Positions 29,304 to 37,306 of a stretch of 38,076 nt of DNA are shown one piece after another (positions within the stretch are counted from its first letter, which is position 1; the number at the start of each line of letters is the position of its first letter). Under the pieces are notes generated by a model that saw only the letters and a program-made list of their open reading frames with translations, searched no databases and was not told where the DNA came from. A program made the position numbers and the translations under genes. Origin of the DNA: Methanobacteriota archaeon (GTDB taxonomy: Archaea > Thermoplasmatota > Thermoplasmata > Methanomassiliicoccales > Methanomassiliicoccaceae); contig JAAYTA010000047.1 in assembly GCA_012518185.1 (NCBI GenBank), positions 1-38,076 on the forward strand, read 5' to 3'.

Positions 29304-30130
29304 ACTTCTGGAAATATCATGGCTTGGGCAATGATTTCGTGATTATCGAAAACTTAGATCTCAACATCCCAGATAATCCCGACTTCGTTAGGAGAGTTTG
29401 CGATCGCCGCACTGGAGTTGGAGCGGATGGTATCCTATACATAAATCCAGACGATGATGCCAATGCATTCATGAGAGTATTAAATTCTGATGGAAGCGAG
29501 GCAGAGATGTGTGGGAACGGTATTCGATGCGTAGCCAAACATCTATATGACTTCTCGCTGGCTCCTTCAAAGAAAATGCGAATCAACACATTAGATGGGA
29601 TGAAAGACATAGTAATCCAAGAAGAGCAAGGAGTGGCTATAGGTGCTACAGTAGATATGGGAACACCTAGGCTAGAGCGTTCTGATATACCTATGATAGG
29701 ATCGGGACGTTTCATAGATAATACTCTAGAGGTGAATGGTCGTACTATAACTGGAACAGCTGTATCAATGGGTAACCCTCATCTAGTAATATTCGATTCA
29801 CTATCTGACGAGGAGATCTTGAATCTAGGACCTATGCTAGAATGTCATCCCCTATTTACTAAGCGTACTAATGTCGAATTCGTCCGTATCGAAAAGGATG
29901 TACTAACTGTCCTTGTTTATGAGAGAGGTGCTGGCTGGACTCAGGCTTGCGGTACTGGAGCCTGTGCTACAGCAGTGGCTGCTGGTGTCAGAGGATCCAC
30001 TTCTCTAGGGGAAGATATTAGAGTGAGACTTCCTGGAGGGGAGCTCATGATAAATGTAGCAGAAGACTTATCATCGGTTAAAATGACTGGGCCGGCAGTA
30101 AGAGTCTTCTGTGGCGAATTGGAGGAATAA
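29300..30130 (+). CDS. dapF: Diaminopimelate epimerase
   Basis: KYHGLGNDFVII, EMCGNGIRC, GAGWTQACGTGACATAVAA. Confidence 0.97.
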   Translation: MNFWKYHGLGNDFVIIENLDLNIPDNPDFVRRVCDRRTGVGADGILYINPDDDANAFMRVLNSDGSEAEMCGNGIRCVAKHLYDFSLAPSKKMRINTLDGMKDIVIQEEQGVAIGATVDMGTPRLERSDIPMIGSGRFIDNTLEVNGRTITGTAVSMGNPHLVIFDSLSDEEILNLGPMLECHPLFTKRTNVEFVRIEKDVLTVLVYERGAGWTQACGTGACATAVAAGVRGSTSLGEDIRVRLPGGELMINVAEDLSSVKMTGPAVRVFCGELEE

Positions 30131-30135
30131 TATTT

Positions 30136-31290
30136 ATGGCATATGATTTTGCTGATAGGCTCAAAAACCTTCCTCCCTATCTCTTCGCCGAGATAGAGGA
30201 GAAAGTGGCTAGAAAGATAGAAAAAGGAATCGATATAATCGACTTTGGGATAGGTGATCCTGATCTTCCCACTCCTCGTCCGCTAGTGGAAGAGATTCAG
30301 AAACAATTGGAAGATCCAGTAAATCATCGTTATCCATCAGCTCAAGGAGAGTCGGATACCCGACTAGCCATAGCTGAATGGTATCAAAAGCGGTTCAATG
30401 TAGATCTGGATCCTGATCGAGAGATCGCCATCTTACTTGGCTCAAAGGAAGGATTGGCCAATGTGGCTCGCGCATTCGTTAATCCTGGAGAAAAAGTATT
30501 GTGTCCTGATCCAGCATATCCCGTATATTCTCAGGGAGCAGCTACATTATGTGATGCTATATCTGTAAAATTTCCACTTTATGAGGAAGACAATTTCTTC
30601 CCGAACTTTAACAATGACATCCCTCAGGATGCTAAAATGATGTACTTGAACTATCCTAATAATCCGACCGGTGCAGTAGCCTCCAGGGAAGATCTTCAAA
30701 AGGCAGTTCAATGGTGTGAAGATACCAATACTATCCTTTGTTACGACAATGCTTATTCTGAGATGACATTCGATGATTATATAGCTCCATCTGCATTGGA
30801 ATTTGGCAGGCGTTCTATTGAATTTGGCTCTCTATCGAAGACATTCAATATGACTGGATATCGTATAGGATATGCAGTGGGCGATCCTATACTTATTGCT
30901 GGCCTTAAGAAAGTAAAGTCTCAGATAGATTCTGGAACGCCAAAATTCATCCAGAAAGCAGTTGATGTAGCATTAGGATCTTATGATGGAAGATCACGGC
31001 CCAAGATAGTTCAAGACAGTGTGGACGTATATCGTAGACGGCGCGATCTTATAGTAAGAGGATTACGCGAATTGGGTTTTGACATCAAGTTGCCAAAAGG
31101 GACTTTCTACTTATTCTTCAATGTAGGTGGAAGTTCTATAGATTTTGCCAACAAGATGCTTGATGCAGGTATCGTAGTGACGCCAGGAATAGGCTTTGGC
31201 AATAGTGGGGAAGGCTTCGTGAGGCTGGCCTTAACTCAATCGGAAGATAGAATAACAGAAGCCTTAGAGCGAATGGAAAAAATACTTTAA
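30136..31290 (+). CDS. dapL: LL-diaminopimelate aminotransferase-like class I aminotransferase
   Basis: PPYLFAEIEEKVARKIEKGIDIIDFGIGDPDLPTP, EFGSLSKTFNMTGYRIGYAVG; last gene of the dap cluster. Confidence 0.88.
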   Translation: MAYDFADRLKNLPPYLFAEIEEKVARKIEKGIDIIDFGIGDPDLPTPRPLVEEIQKQLEDPVNHRYPSAQGESDTRLAIAEWYQKRFNVDLDPDREIAILLGSKEGLANVARAFVNPGEKVLCPDPAYPVYSQGAATLCDAISVKFPLYEEDNFFPNFNNDIPQDAKMMYLNYPNNPTGAVASREDLQKAVQWCEDTNTILCYDNAYSEMTFDDYIAPSALEFGRRSIEFGSLSKTFNMTGYRIGYAVGDPILIAGLKKVKSQIDSGTPKFIQKAVDVALGSYDGRSRPKIVQDSVDVYRRRRDLIVRGLRELGFDIKLPKGTFYLFFNVGGSSIDFANKMLDAGIVVTPGIGFGNSGEGFVRLALTQSEDRITEALERMEKIL

Positions 31291-32504
31291 ATCTTGCGAC
31301 AAGTTTTGAGGGCCTCCACTGCTGGGAGGGGTTTTCCGAGCATGAATGTCTCAAGTGCCCCTCCAGCAGTACTTACATATGAAAATTTAGATGTGAGTCC
31401 GAGGCGCTCAGCTGCTCCTACAGTATGACCTCCTCCTATGAGAGTGAAGGCATCTGTATCCACCATAGCTGTCAGAAGCTTTTCAGTACCCATACAAAAT
31501 TCTTCCCGCTCTATCATTCCTGCAGGTCCTGACATGAATATGGTACGAGCGTCGTTCATGACTCTGATGAATTCTTTAACTGATTCGTTGCCGATATCTA
31601 ATATGGGGCCACATGGTAATTCTTCAACGAATACATCGCGCCTTTCATAATTAAGATCTATACCTACGTCGATGGGCAGCAGAATTCGTTCACTTCTATC
31701 TTTAAGTAACCTTCTTGCGTGTTCTATTGCTTCAGGCGTAAGCTCGTCTTTCAACAGACGGATGTTTTCATCGCCTAAGTCGCATCCACTCGCATGTAGA
31801 AACGCATTGGCACATAATCCAACACAGATAACATGATCTGCTATTCCTCGCTCCAACGCTCTCTCGATTAAGCGTAACGAGTCTCCGAATTTAGCTCCTC
31901 CCAATATGAATACTGTAGGATGCTGAGGATCCTCGAACACCGATGTCAATGCAGTAAGCTCTTTTTCCATGAGTCTGCCAACCGCTGACGGAAGCACTTG
32001 TGGGAATCCTACAAGAGAGCACTGTGATCGATGAGCTGTGGCAAAAGCATCATTAACATAAAAATCAGCAAGTGGAGCTAACTTAGTAACTAGCTCACAA
32101 TTAGCATGCTCATGCATACTCTTACTATCGAGCTCATATGGCAATTCCCTAACATTCATCAGCATAATTGCATGGCCTGGCGAGAGAGATTTTACAGCTT
32201 CAACTGCGTCATCACCTACCAGATCGCTCACGTATCTTACTTCTTGCCCTAGATAATGCGTCAATACAGAAGCATGTTTATCTAGACTTGCAAAATCCCA
32301 ATCTCCAGGACGTCCTTGGTGAGCTAATATTATAACTTTACCTCCTTGTCCAATGAGCTCCTGTATAGTAGGTATGATCTGCCTAATGCGATTATCATCT
32401 TCGAGCTCGAGCGTATCTCTACTTAGGGGACAATTTATATCCACGCGTAGAATAATCGTCTTGTCATTAAAATCAAAATCATCCAGCGTGTTAAATTCCT
32501 TCAT
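31287..32504 (-). CDS. pgk: Phosphoglycerate kinase
   Basis: ILRVDINCPL, LAHQGRPG, YVNDAFATAHRSQCSLVGF, GGAKFGDSL, GGGHTVGAAERLGL. Confidence 0.96.
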   Translation of the reverse strand: MKEFNTLDDFDFNDKTIILRVDINCPLSRDTLELEDDNRIRQIIPTIQELIGQGGKVIILAHQGRPGDWDFASLDKHASVLTHYLGQEVRYVSDLVGDDAVEAVKSLSPGHAIMLMNVRELPYELDSKSMHEHANCELVTKLAPLADFYVNDAFATAHRSQCSLVGFPQVLPSAVGRLMEKELTALTSVFEDPQHPTVFILGGAKFGDSLRLIERALERGIADHVICVGLCANAFLHASGCDLGDENIRLLKDELTPEAIEHARRLLKDRSERILLPIDVGIDLNYERRDVFVEELPCGPILDIGNESVKEFIRVMNDARTIFMSGPAGMIEREEFCMGTEKLLTAMVDTDAFTLIGGGHTVGAAERLGLTSKFSYVSTAGGALETFMLGKPLPAVEALKTCRKI

Positions 32505-32666
32505 TCGATCCTCGGCTCCAGTTAAGGTTACACACCACGATATGGCAAGTAATGATTAATCTTTCCGATGATCAAACATAAGTGGATAAAAGTCTCAATG
32601 CTTTCTTGACCTGATAATCCATCATTTTGCACAAAATGTTTAATACTCAATTACATACACTGCCCG

Positions 32667-33938
32667 ATGGGGATGGATTCTCAAACCCTACTATTGATGG
32701 TCTCAGTAGCCCTCTTTGTTGGCTTTGCGGCAAATCAACTCTTTGTTAAATATCGGGCTCCTGATGTATTGTTTCTAATACTATTTGGTGTGTTGCTAGG
32801 TCCTGGAGTTACAGGCATAATCGATGGAGAGATGGCTTCACGGGTAACACAGCTTACCACTTATGTCGCTGCTGTAGCATTATCTGTAATCATGCTCCAG
32901 GCTGGCATGGGGATAAAAGTCAAAGATATAGTGACTTCCTTTAGCCGCTCCTTAATATTTACTATAATCGCTTTCTTAGTATCCATCGGAGTAATTACCC
33001 TAATATGTAATCTGATTCTCGGATGGACTATGGGAGAGTCATTACTCTTAGCCTCTATATTAGGAGGCACTAGTGGAGCTATTGTTATACCATTAGTAAG
33101 GGCGCTCAATGTCTCTAATAAGGTTAAAACCATGGTCACACTGGAATCAGCAATCACTGATGTATTAGTGATCGCTGGAGCCATGACTATAATGGCTATA
33201 ATGGTGTCTGGGAGTGCTGACATATTAGTCGTAGGGATGAGGGTTTTAATGGCATTCCTTTTCTCATCTATACTAGGAGTCATTGGCGGTATATTTTGGC
33301 TTAACTTACTGAAGTATGTCGGACGATCTCTCTCCTACATGGTCACATTAGCATTCATGCTGCTGTTGTTTGCAATATCTGAAATTACAGTAGGACTGGG
33401 AGGAGGAGCTATGGCCGCACTCATGTTTGGCCTTACTTTAGGAAATACCGAATCTCTACCCTATCCAATCTGGCGCAGACTAGATCACTCTTGCGATTCT
33501 AAAATAATTGACTTTCATGATGAGATATCATTCTTTGTACGTACTTTTTTCTTTATCTACTTGGGGCTTGTGCTATCTACTACTGCCATGTCATTATTAG
33601 AACTCTTAGCGGGAGTAGTAATATTCAACGTGATCGTAATAGGAAGAATAATCACAACAGCAACTGTCGGGAGAGCGATATGTAAGGATGTGAAAGATCG
33701 TATCACTCTCTTATTCATGATGCCACGAGGGTTAGCAGCTGCAGTTGTAGCCTCTATGCCTCTTTCATTAGGTATAGTAAGTGCTCATGTTGGAAGTATG
33801 ATTGGCTCGGTAACAGCAGTGGCAATTCTTCTAACTACTTGCTTAGCCTCCGTTGGTGCATATATTATAGAAAAGCGCGTTGGGCGAACTGAGCCCACAT
33901 GTGAATACTCTAAAGGAGAGACTGAGATCTCGCCTTAA
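32667..33938 (+). CDS. Cation:proton antiporter (CPA family)
   Basis: Polytopic protein with RAPDVLFLILFGVLLGPGVTGI and GLAAAVVASMPLSLG motifs. Confidence 0.85.
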   Translation: MGMDSQTLLLMVSVALFVGFAANQLFVKYRAPDVLFLILFGVLLGPGVTGIIDGEMASRVTQLTTYVAAVALSVIMLQAGMGIKVKDIVTSFSRSLIFTIIAFLVSIGVITLICNLILGWTMGESLLLASILGGTSGAIVIPLVRALNVSNKVKTMVTLESAITDVLVIAGAMTIMAIMVSGSADILVVGMRVLMAFLFSSILGVIGGIFWLNLLKYVGRSLSYMVTLAFMLLLFAISEITVGLGGGAMAALMFGLTLGNTESLPYPIWRRLDHSCDSKIIDFHDEISFFVRTFFFIYLGLVLSTTAMSLLELLAGVVIFNVIVIGRIITTATVGRAICKDVKDRITLLFMMPRGLAAAVVASMPLSLGIVSAHVGSMIGSVTAVAILLTTCLASVGAYIIEKRVGRTEPTCEYSKGETEISP

Positions 33939-33950
33939 TTCTTTCGGAAA

Positions 33951-34694
33951 ATGTCTAGTATTTTACCATGTCAACATCGATTGATATCTCATGAGGAAAG
34001 TTACTGCTGGCTTGAGAGCAATCGACTCAACTCCGAGGGACTGCCGACCTTAGTGTTCTACTCCTTCGAGGGAAATCGTCCCCTAAGATGTACTGAGGTG
34101 ATTGCATCAATATGCCCATGGCGTTTATGGACTGAAGATCCTGTGGCGAAATTGGTTCCTTGTTCAAATTGCAATCGGCGTCATCGTCAAGGATCAACTT
34201 CACAACAGCTCTGCGTAGCCTGGTCGGAAGCAAAAATAACGCTAAAAATGATGAGAAAGATTAAGAAAGAAGGAGAGAAATATTATCCTGAAGGTACGCG
34301 AGAACTTCCATATTCAGATAGCACTTCTGCCGTAGTTAGGCGCCTAGTATGGAGAAGGATGAAATCTGCGATTTTAAGAAGAGATCGATACCAATGTCAG
34401 GAATGTAACATAGAATTTAACAGAAGGCGTCGAAAAATATTCGATCCATCTCTCAGAAAAGGCAGTGGAGGTTACCGATGGGAGAGCCTGGAAGTCCACC
34501 ATATCATTCCACGATATGAAGGAGGGAGCGATCATCCAGGCAACTTAATGACATTGTGTCCATCTTGCCATTTAGAACACACATCTCGTCAAGCCTCCGA
34601 GAGGGCAAAAGCTAGAAAGAATAGAGAAAAATTTCTTTCAACTCTAGAAGTTGAAGAATGCAATAATGAATTAATCTTCGATCCTCGTGACTAA
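33951..34694 (+). CDS. HNH endonuclease-domain protein with uncharacterised Cys-containing N-terminal region
   Basis: RRDRYQCQECNIEF...LEVHHIIPRYEGGSDHPGNLMTLCPSCHLEH; N-terminal CPWRLW...CSNCNRRH. Confidence 0.85.
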   Translation: MSSILPCQHRLISHEESYCWLESNRLNSEGLPTLVFYSFEGNRPLRCTEVIASICPWRLWTEDPVAKLVPCSNCNRRHRQGSTSQQLCVAWSEAKITLKMMRKIKKEGEKYYPEGTRELPYSDSTSAVVRRLVWRRMKSAILRRDRYQCQECNIEFNRRRRKIFDPSLRKGSGGYRWESLEVHHIIPRYEGGSDHPGNLMTLCPSCHLEHTSRQASERAKARKNREKFLSTLEVEECNNELIFDPRD

Positions 34695-34853
34695 GCGACT
34701 TAATCTGGATCGGATCAGAAGAATTCTCAGTAGGATATAGTCTCGTTGAGAGTGAGAAATAATCTTTATATTCGAACACACTAGGGCAGATATACGATCT
34801 AGTTGTGCACCGATGGAACCTATTCATCGGAACTGCAATTCTATTCGGAGGTC

Positions 34854-35828
34854 ATGCGCGTGATAGGGATGGATCTGGCGTGGATAATATTCGCGGTAGT
34901 TGTCACATCATTATTAGTTCTAGATATTGGAGTCATAAATCGAAGACCTCATGTAATTAGGCCGCGAGAAGCAATGCTGCAAGTTGCATTATTTGTAGGA
35001 GTAGCAATTACATTCAATATTGGCATATATCACTGGCTAGGTCCTACAAAAGGCCTTGAATTCACCACTGGATATCTAATGGAACTTATGCTGAGTGTAG
35101 ATAATCTCTTTGTTTTTATCCTAATTTTCGCCGCGTTCTGCGTACCTAAAAGAGATCAGCATAAGGTATTATTTTATGGCATAATTGGTGCACTAATCTT
35201 CCGCTTATTGTTTATATCAGCTGGCGTAACTTTAGTACATAAATTTGACTGGATCTTATACATTTTTGGAGCTTTCCTAATAATCACCTCTATTAAGATG
35301 GCGATTCAGAAAGAAGATAATGAAGTGACTCCAGATAGTAATGTCGTAGTTCGACTTTTTCGAAAAATAATGCCAGTAACTAGCGACTATGAAGGCGATG
35401 CATTCTTTGTTCGAAAACCCGGAGTGGGAAAAAATGCTGGTAAATTAGTACTGTGGGCAACTCCTATGTTTGTGGCCCTTATTGTAGTGGAAACAACTGA
35501 CATAATATTTGCTGTAGACTCTATACCTGCAATCCTTGGTATTACGACAGATCCATTCATTGTATACAGTTCCAATGTTTTCGCTATCATTGGCCTAAGA
35601 TCGATGTATTTTGCAATTTCACACATGCTAGGGGCCTTCCATTATCTAAAATATGGATTAGCTGGAATTCTATCGTTTGTAGGCATTAAGATGATACTGC
35701 CTCTCTTGGAGCCAGTTGTGGGAGCAGGTGCACATATTTCAGTAGAAATGTCTCTTATTGCGATCATCCTAATCCTTGGCACAGCGATCGGAGCTTCGCT
35801 TATCAGAACTCGCGGGACTAAAGTATAG
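34854..35828 (+). CDS. TerC-family integral membrane protein
   Basis: MELMLSVDNLFVFILIFAAFCVP, VVETTDIIFAVDSIPAILGITTDPFIVYSSNVFAIIGLRSMYF; ATG 34854 after GGAGGT. Confidence 0.93.
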   Translation: MRVIGMDLAWIIFAVVVTSLLVLDIGVINRRPHVIRPREAMLQVALFVGVAITFNIGIYHWLGPTKGLEFTTGYLMELMLSVDNLFVFILIFAAFCVPKRDQHKVLFYGIIGALIFRLLFISAGVTLVHKFDWILYIFGAFLIITSIKMAIQKEDNEVTPDSNVVVRLFRKIMPVTSDYEGDAFFVRKPGVGKNAGKLVLWATPMFVALIVVETTDIIFAVDSIPAILGITTDPFIVYSSNVFAIIGLRSMYFAISHMLGAFHYLKYGLAGILSFVGIKMILPLLEPVVGAGAHISVEMSLIAIILILGTAIGASLIRTRGTKV

Positions 35829-35973
35829 CATAGTTTATTGGAGCGAAATAGATGCTAGAGACGCATATATCCTTCCTCGGAGGAACGCATCGGCTATTAA
35901 GAGTATATCTGGCCGCTGTATCTAACTTCTGGCAGAGTTATGGCAGATAGTACTAGCTATGTGAATGAACTGA

Positions 35974-36990
35974 TCACTCATTGATACCCAAACTATTATC
36001 GGTAATCTTTATAGATCTGGCAGGATCACATTCAATCTCCATCATAGAACGTATACAATCTATATTCTCAGGCACTACATCGCTCTCTTGGTGCACTGCT
36101 TGATAATAGTATAGTGTCTTGCCAACCATCTTGATACCATCCTGCCATACAGCAACTTCCATTAGATCCCCTCGCTGCCTTTCAAGATCCTTAGCCATTT
36201 CCATGATATTAGCTGTCCCCTTCATTCCCTGCTTACCGCTTACAAATTTCACTCTTGGCACGGCTTCCCATGTTGCCAATATATCTTCTTCTTTAACCTC
36301 TTTCTCTAGATCAGCCATTATGCAATGAAGATGCATGAGTGTAGTTGGTGACTTCACAGCCATTGTGGTAATATTTATCCCTGGAATAATTGTTTTAACA
36401 TCTGGGCCATGATGGGTTGGAAGTTTCAATGAAGGTTCAAGATTGTTTAGCGCCGAGCCCTTATTATCTGATGGATCAGCACCCCTTCGAACTAAAGTGG
36501 CTGAAACTCTTTCAATTCCGATATCTCGATCTAGTGGAAATAGAGTACGGACGAGTCCGGTAGTATTACAAGATACCACTCTTGCGAAGTCAGCTCCCCA
36601 GGCATCACTGTAATTAGCATAGGCATTGAATGATACTCCAGCTAGTTCATGCCTCTCTCCGCCCTGAAATATTGCTTTAATGCCAGCTTTCTGATATCGA
36701 GGGAGATAAGCCTCGCCAACTCCGCCAGGAGTGGCATCGATCATTATGTCAACTACATCCATCAGATCGTCTAGAGTACCTTTTATCTCAATGCCTTCTT
36801 TTTCAAAATTGGCTACTTGCTCAGAACTAGCAGTATAAAGTGGAAATCCTGATGCTGAGGCCAGGTATGCTTCATAGGATGGCCTAGTCTTAGTGACTCC
36901 AATTACTTCCATATCGTCTTGTGCTGCTACGGCAGAGGCGACCCTCTTACCTATTGTACCATATCCGTTAATACCAACCCGTACCTTCAT
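35974..36990 (-). CDS. gap: Type II glyceraldehyde-3-phosphate dehydrogenase (archaeal)
   Basis: VRVGINGYGTIGKRVASAVAAQDDMEVIGVTKTRPSYEA, VVSCNTTGLVRTLFPLDRD. Confidence 0.96.
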   Translation of the reverse strand: MKVRVGINGYGTIGKRVASAVAAQDDMEVIGVTKTRPSYEAYLASASGFPLYTASSEQVANFEKEGIEIKGTLDDLMDVVDIMIDATPGGVGEAYLPRYQKAGIKAIFQGGERHELAGVSFNAYANYSDAWGADFARVVSCNTTGLVRTLFPLDRDIGIERVSATLVRRGADPSDNKGSALNNLEPSLKLPTHHGPDVKTIIPGINITTMAVKSPTTLMHLHCIMADLEKEVKEEDILATWEAVPRVKFVSGKQGMKGTANIMEMAKDLERQRGDLMEVAVWQDGIKMVGKTLYYYQAVHQESDVVPENIDCIRSMMEIECDPARSIKITDNSLGINE

Positions 36991-37156
36991 ATTGCATACA
37001 CATCCGTTCTCAACAGATGGAGGTCGTTAATGATGACAGTTGCGGTAACGAGCTCCAGAAATGCTAATGGACGATAAAGAAATAAAAATACCTATGTTAC
37101 TTAATCGTAGTAAGCTATTTATTAATCCAATCTCCAGAATCTATTACATACAATCA

Positions 37157-37164
37157 TATAAATA
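37157..37164 (+). promoter_or_regulatory. Putative TATA box for the ilvB leader transcript
   Basis: TATAAATA centred about 27 nt upstream of the leader ATG at 37188. Confidence 0.6.
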
Positions 37165-37187
37165 CTACATTCATCATTTCGGTAACG

Positions 37188-37256
37188 ATGTCAAGGTATT
37201 CCACTGACCCCTTGGTCTTTTCTTTCTCTGGTGTAGTGGTAGTCTTGATTAGGTAG
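37188..37256 (+). CDS. Putative branched-chain amino acid leader (attenuator) peptide, 22 aa: MSRYSTDPLVFSFSGVVVVLIR
   Basis: ATG TCA AGG TAT TCC ACT GAC CCC TTG GTC TTT TCT TTC TCT GGT GTA GTG GTA GTC TTG ATT AGG TAG; VVVVLI run just before the stop, 50 nt upstream of ilvB. Confidence 0.7.
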   Translation: MSRYSTDPLVFSFSGVVVVLIR

Positions 37257-37306
37257 AGGCATCCAATAATTCTGGTTGTCCTCGCTCATTGTATGGATGT
37301 GTTATT

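Noticed and set aside
37043-37188. Repeated 9-mer CGGTAACGA (37043-37051 and 37180-37188) flanking the gap-ilvB promoter region
   Set aside because: Only two short copies; the second overlaps the leader ATG. Could be an operator but could also be chance.
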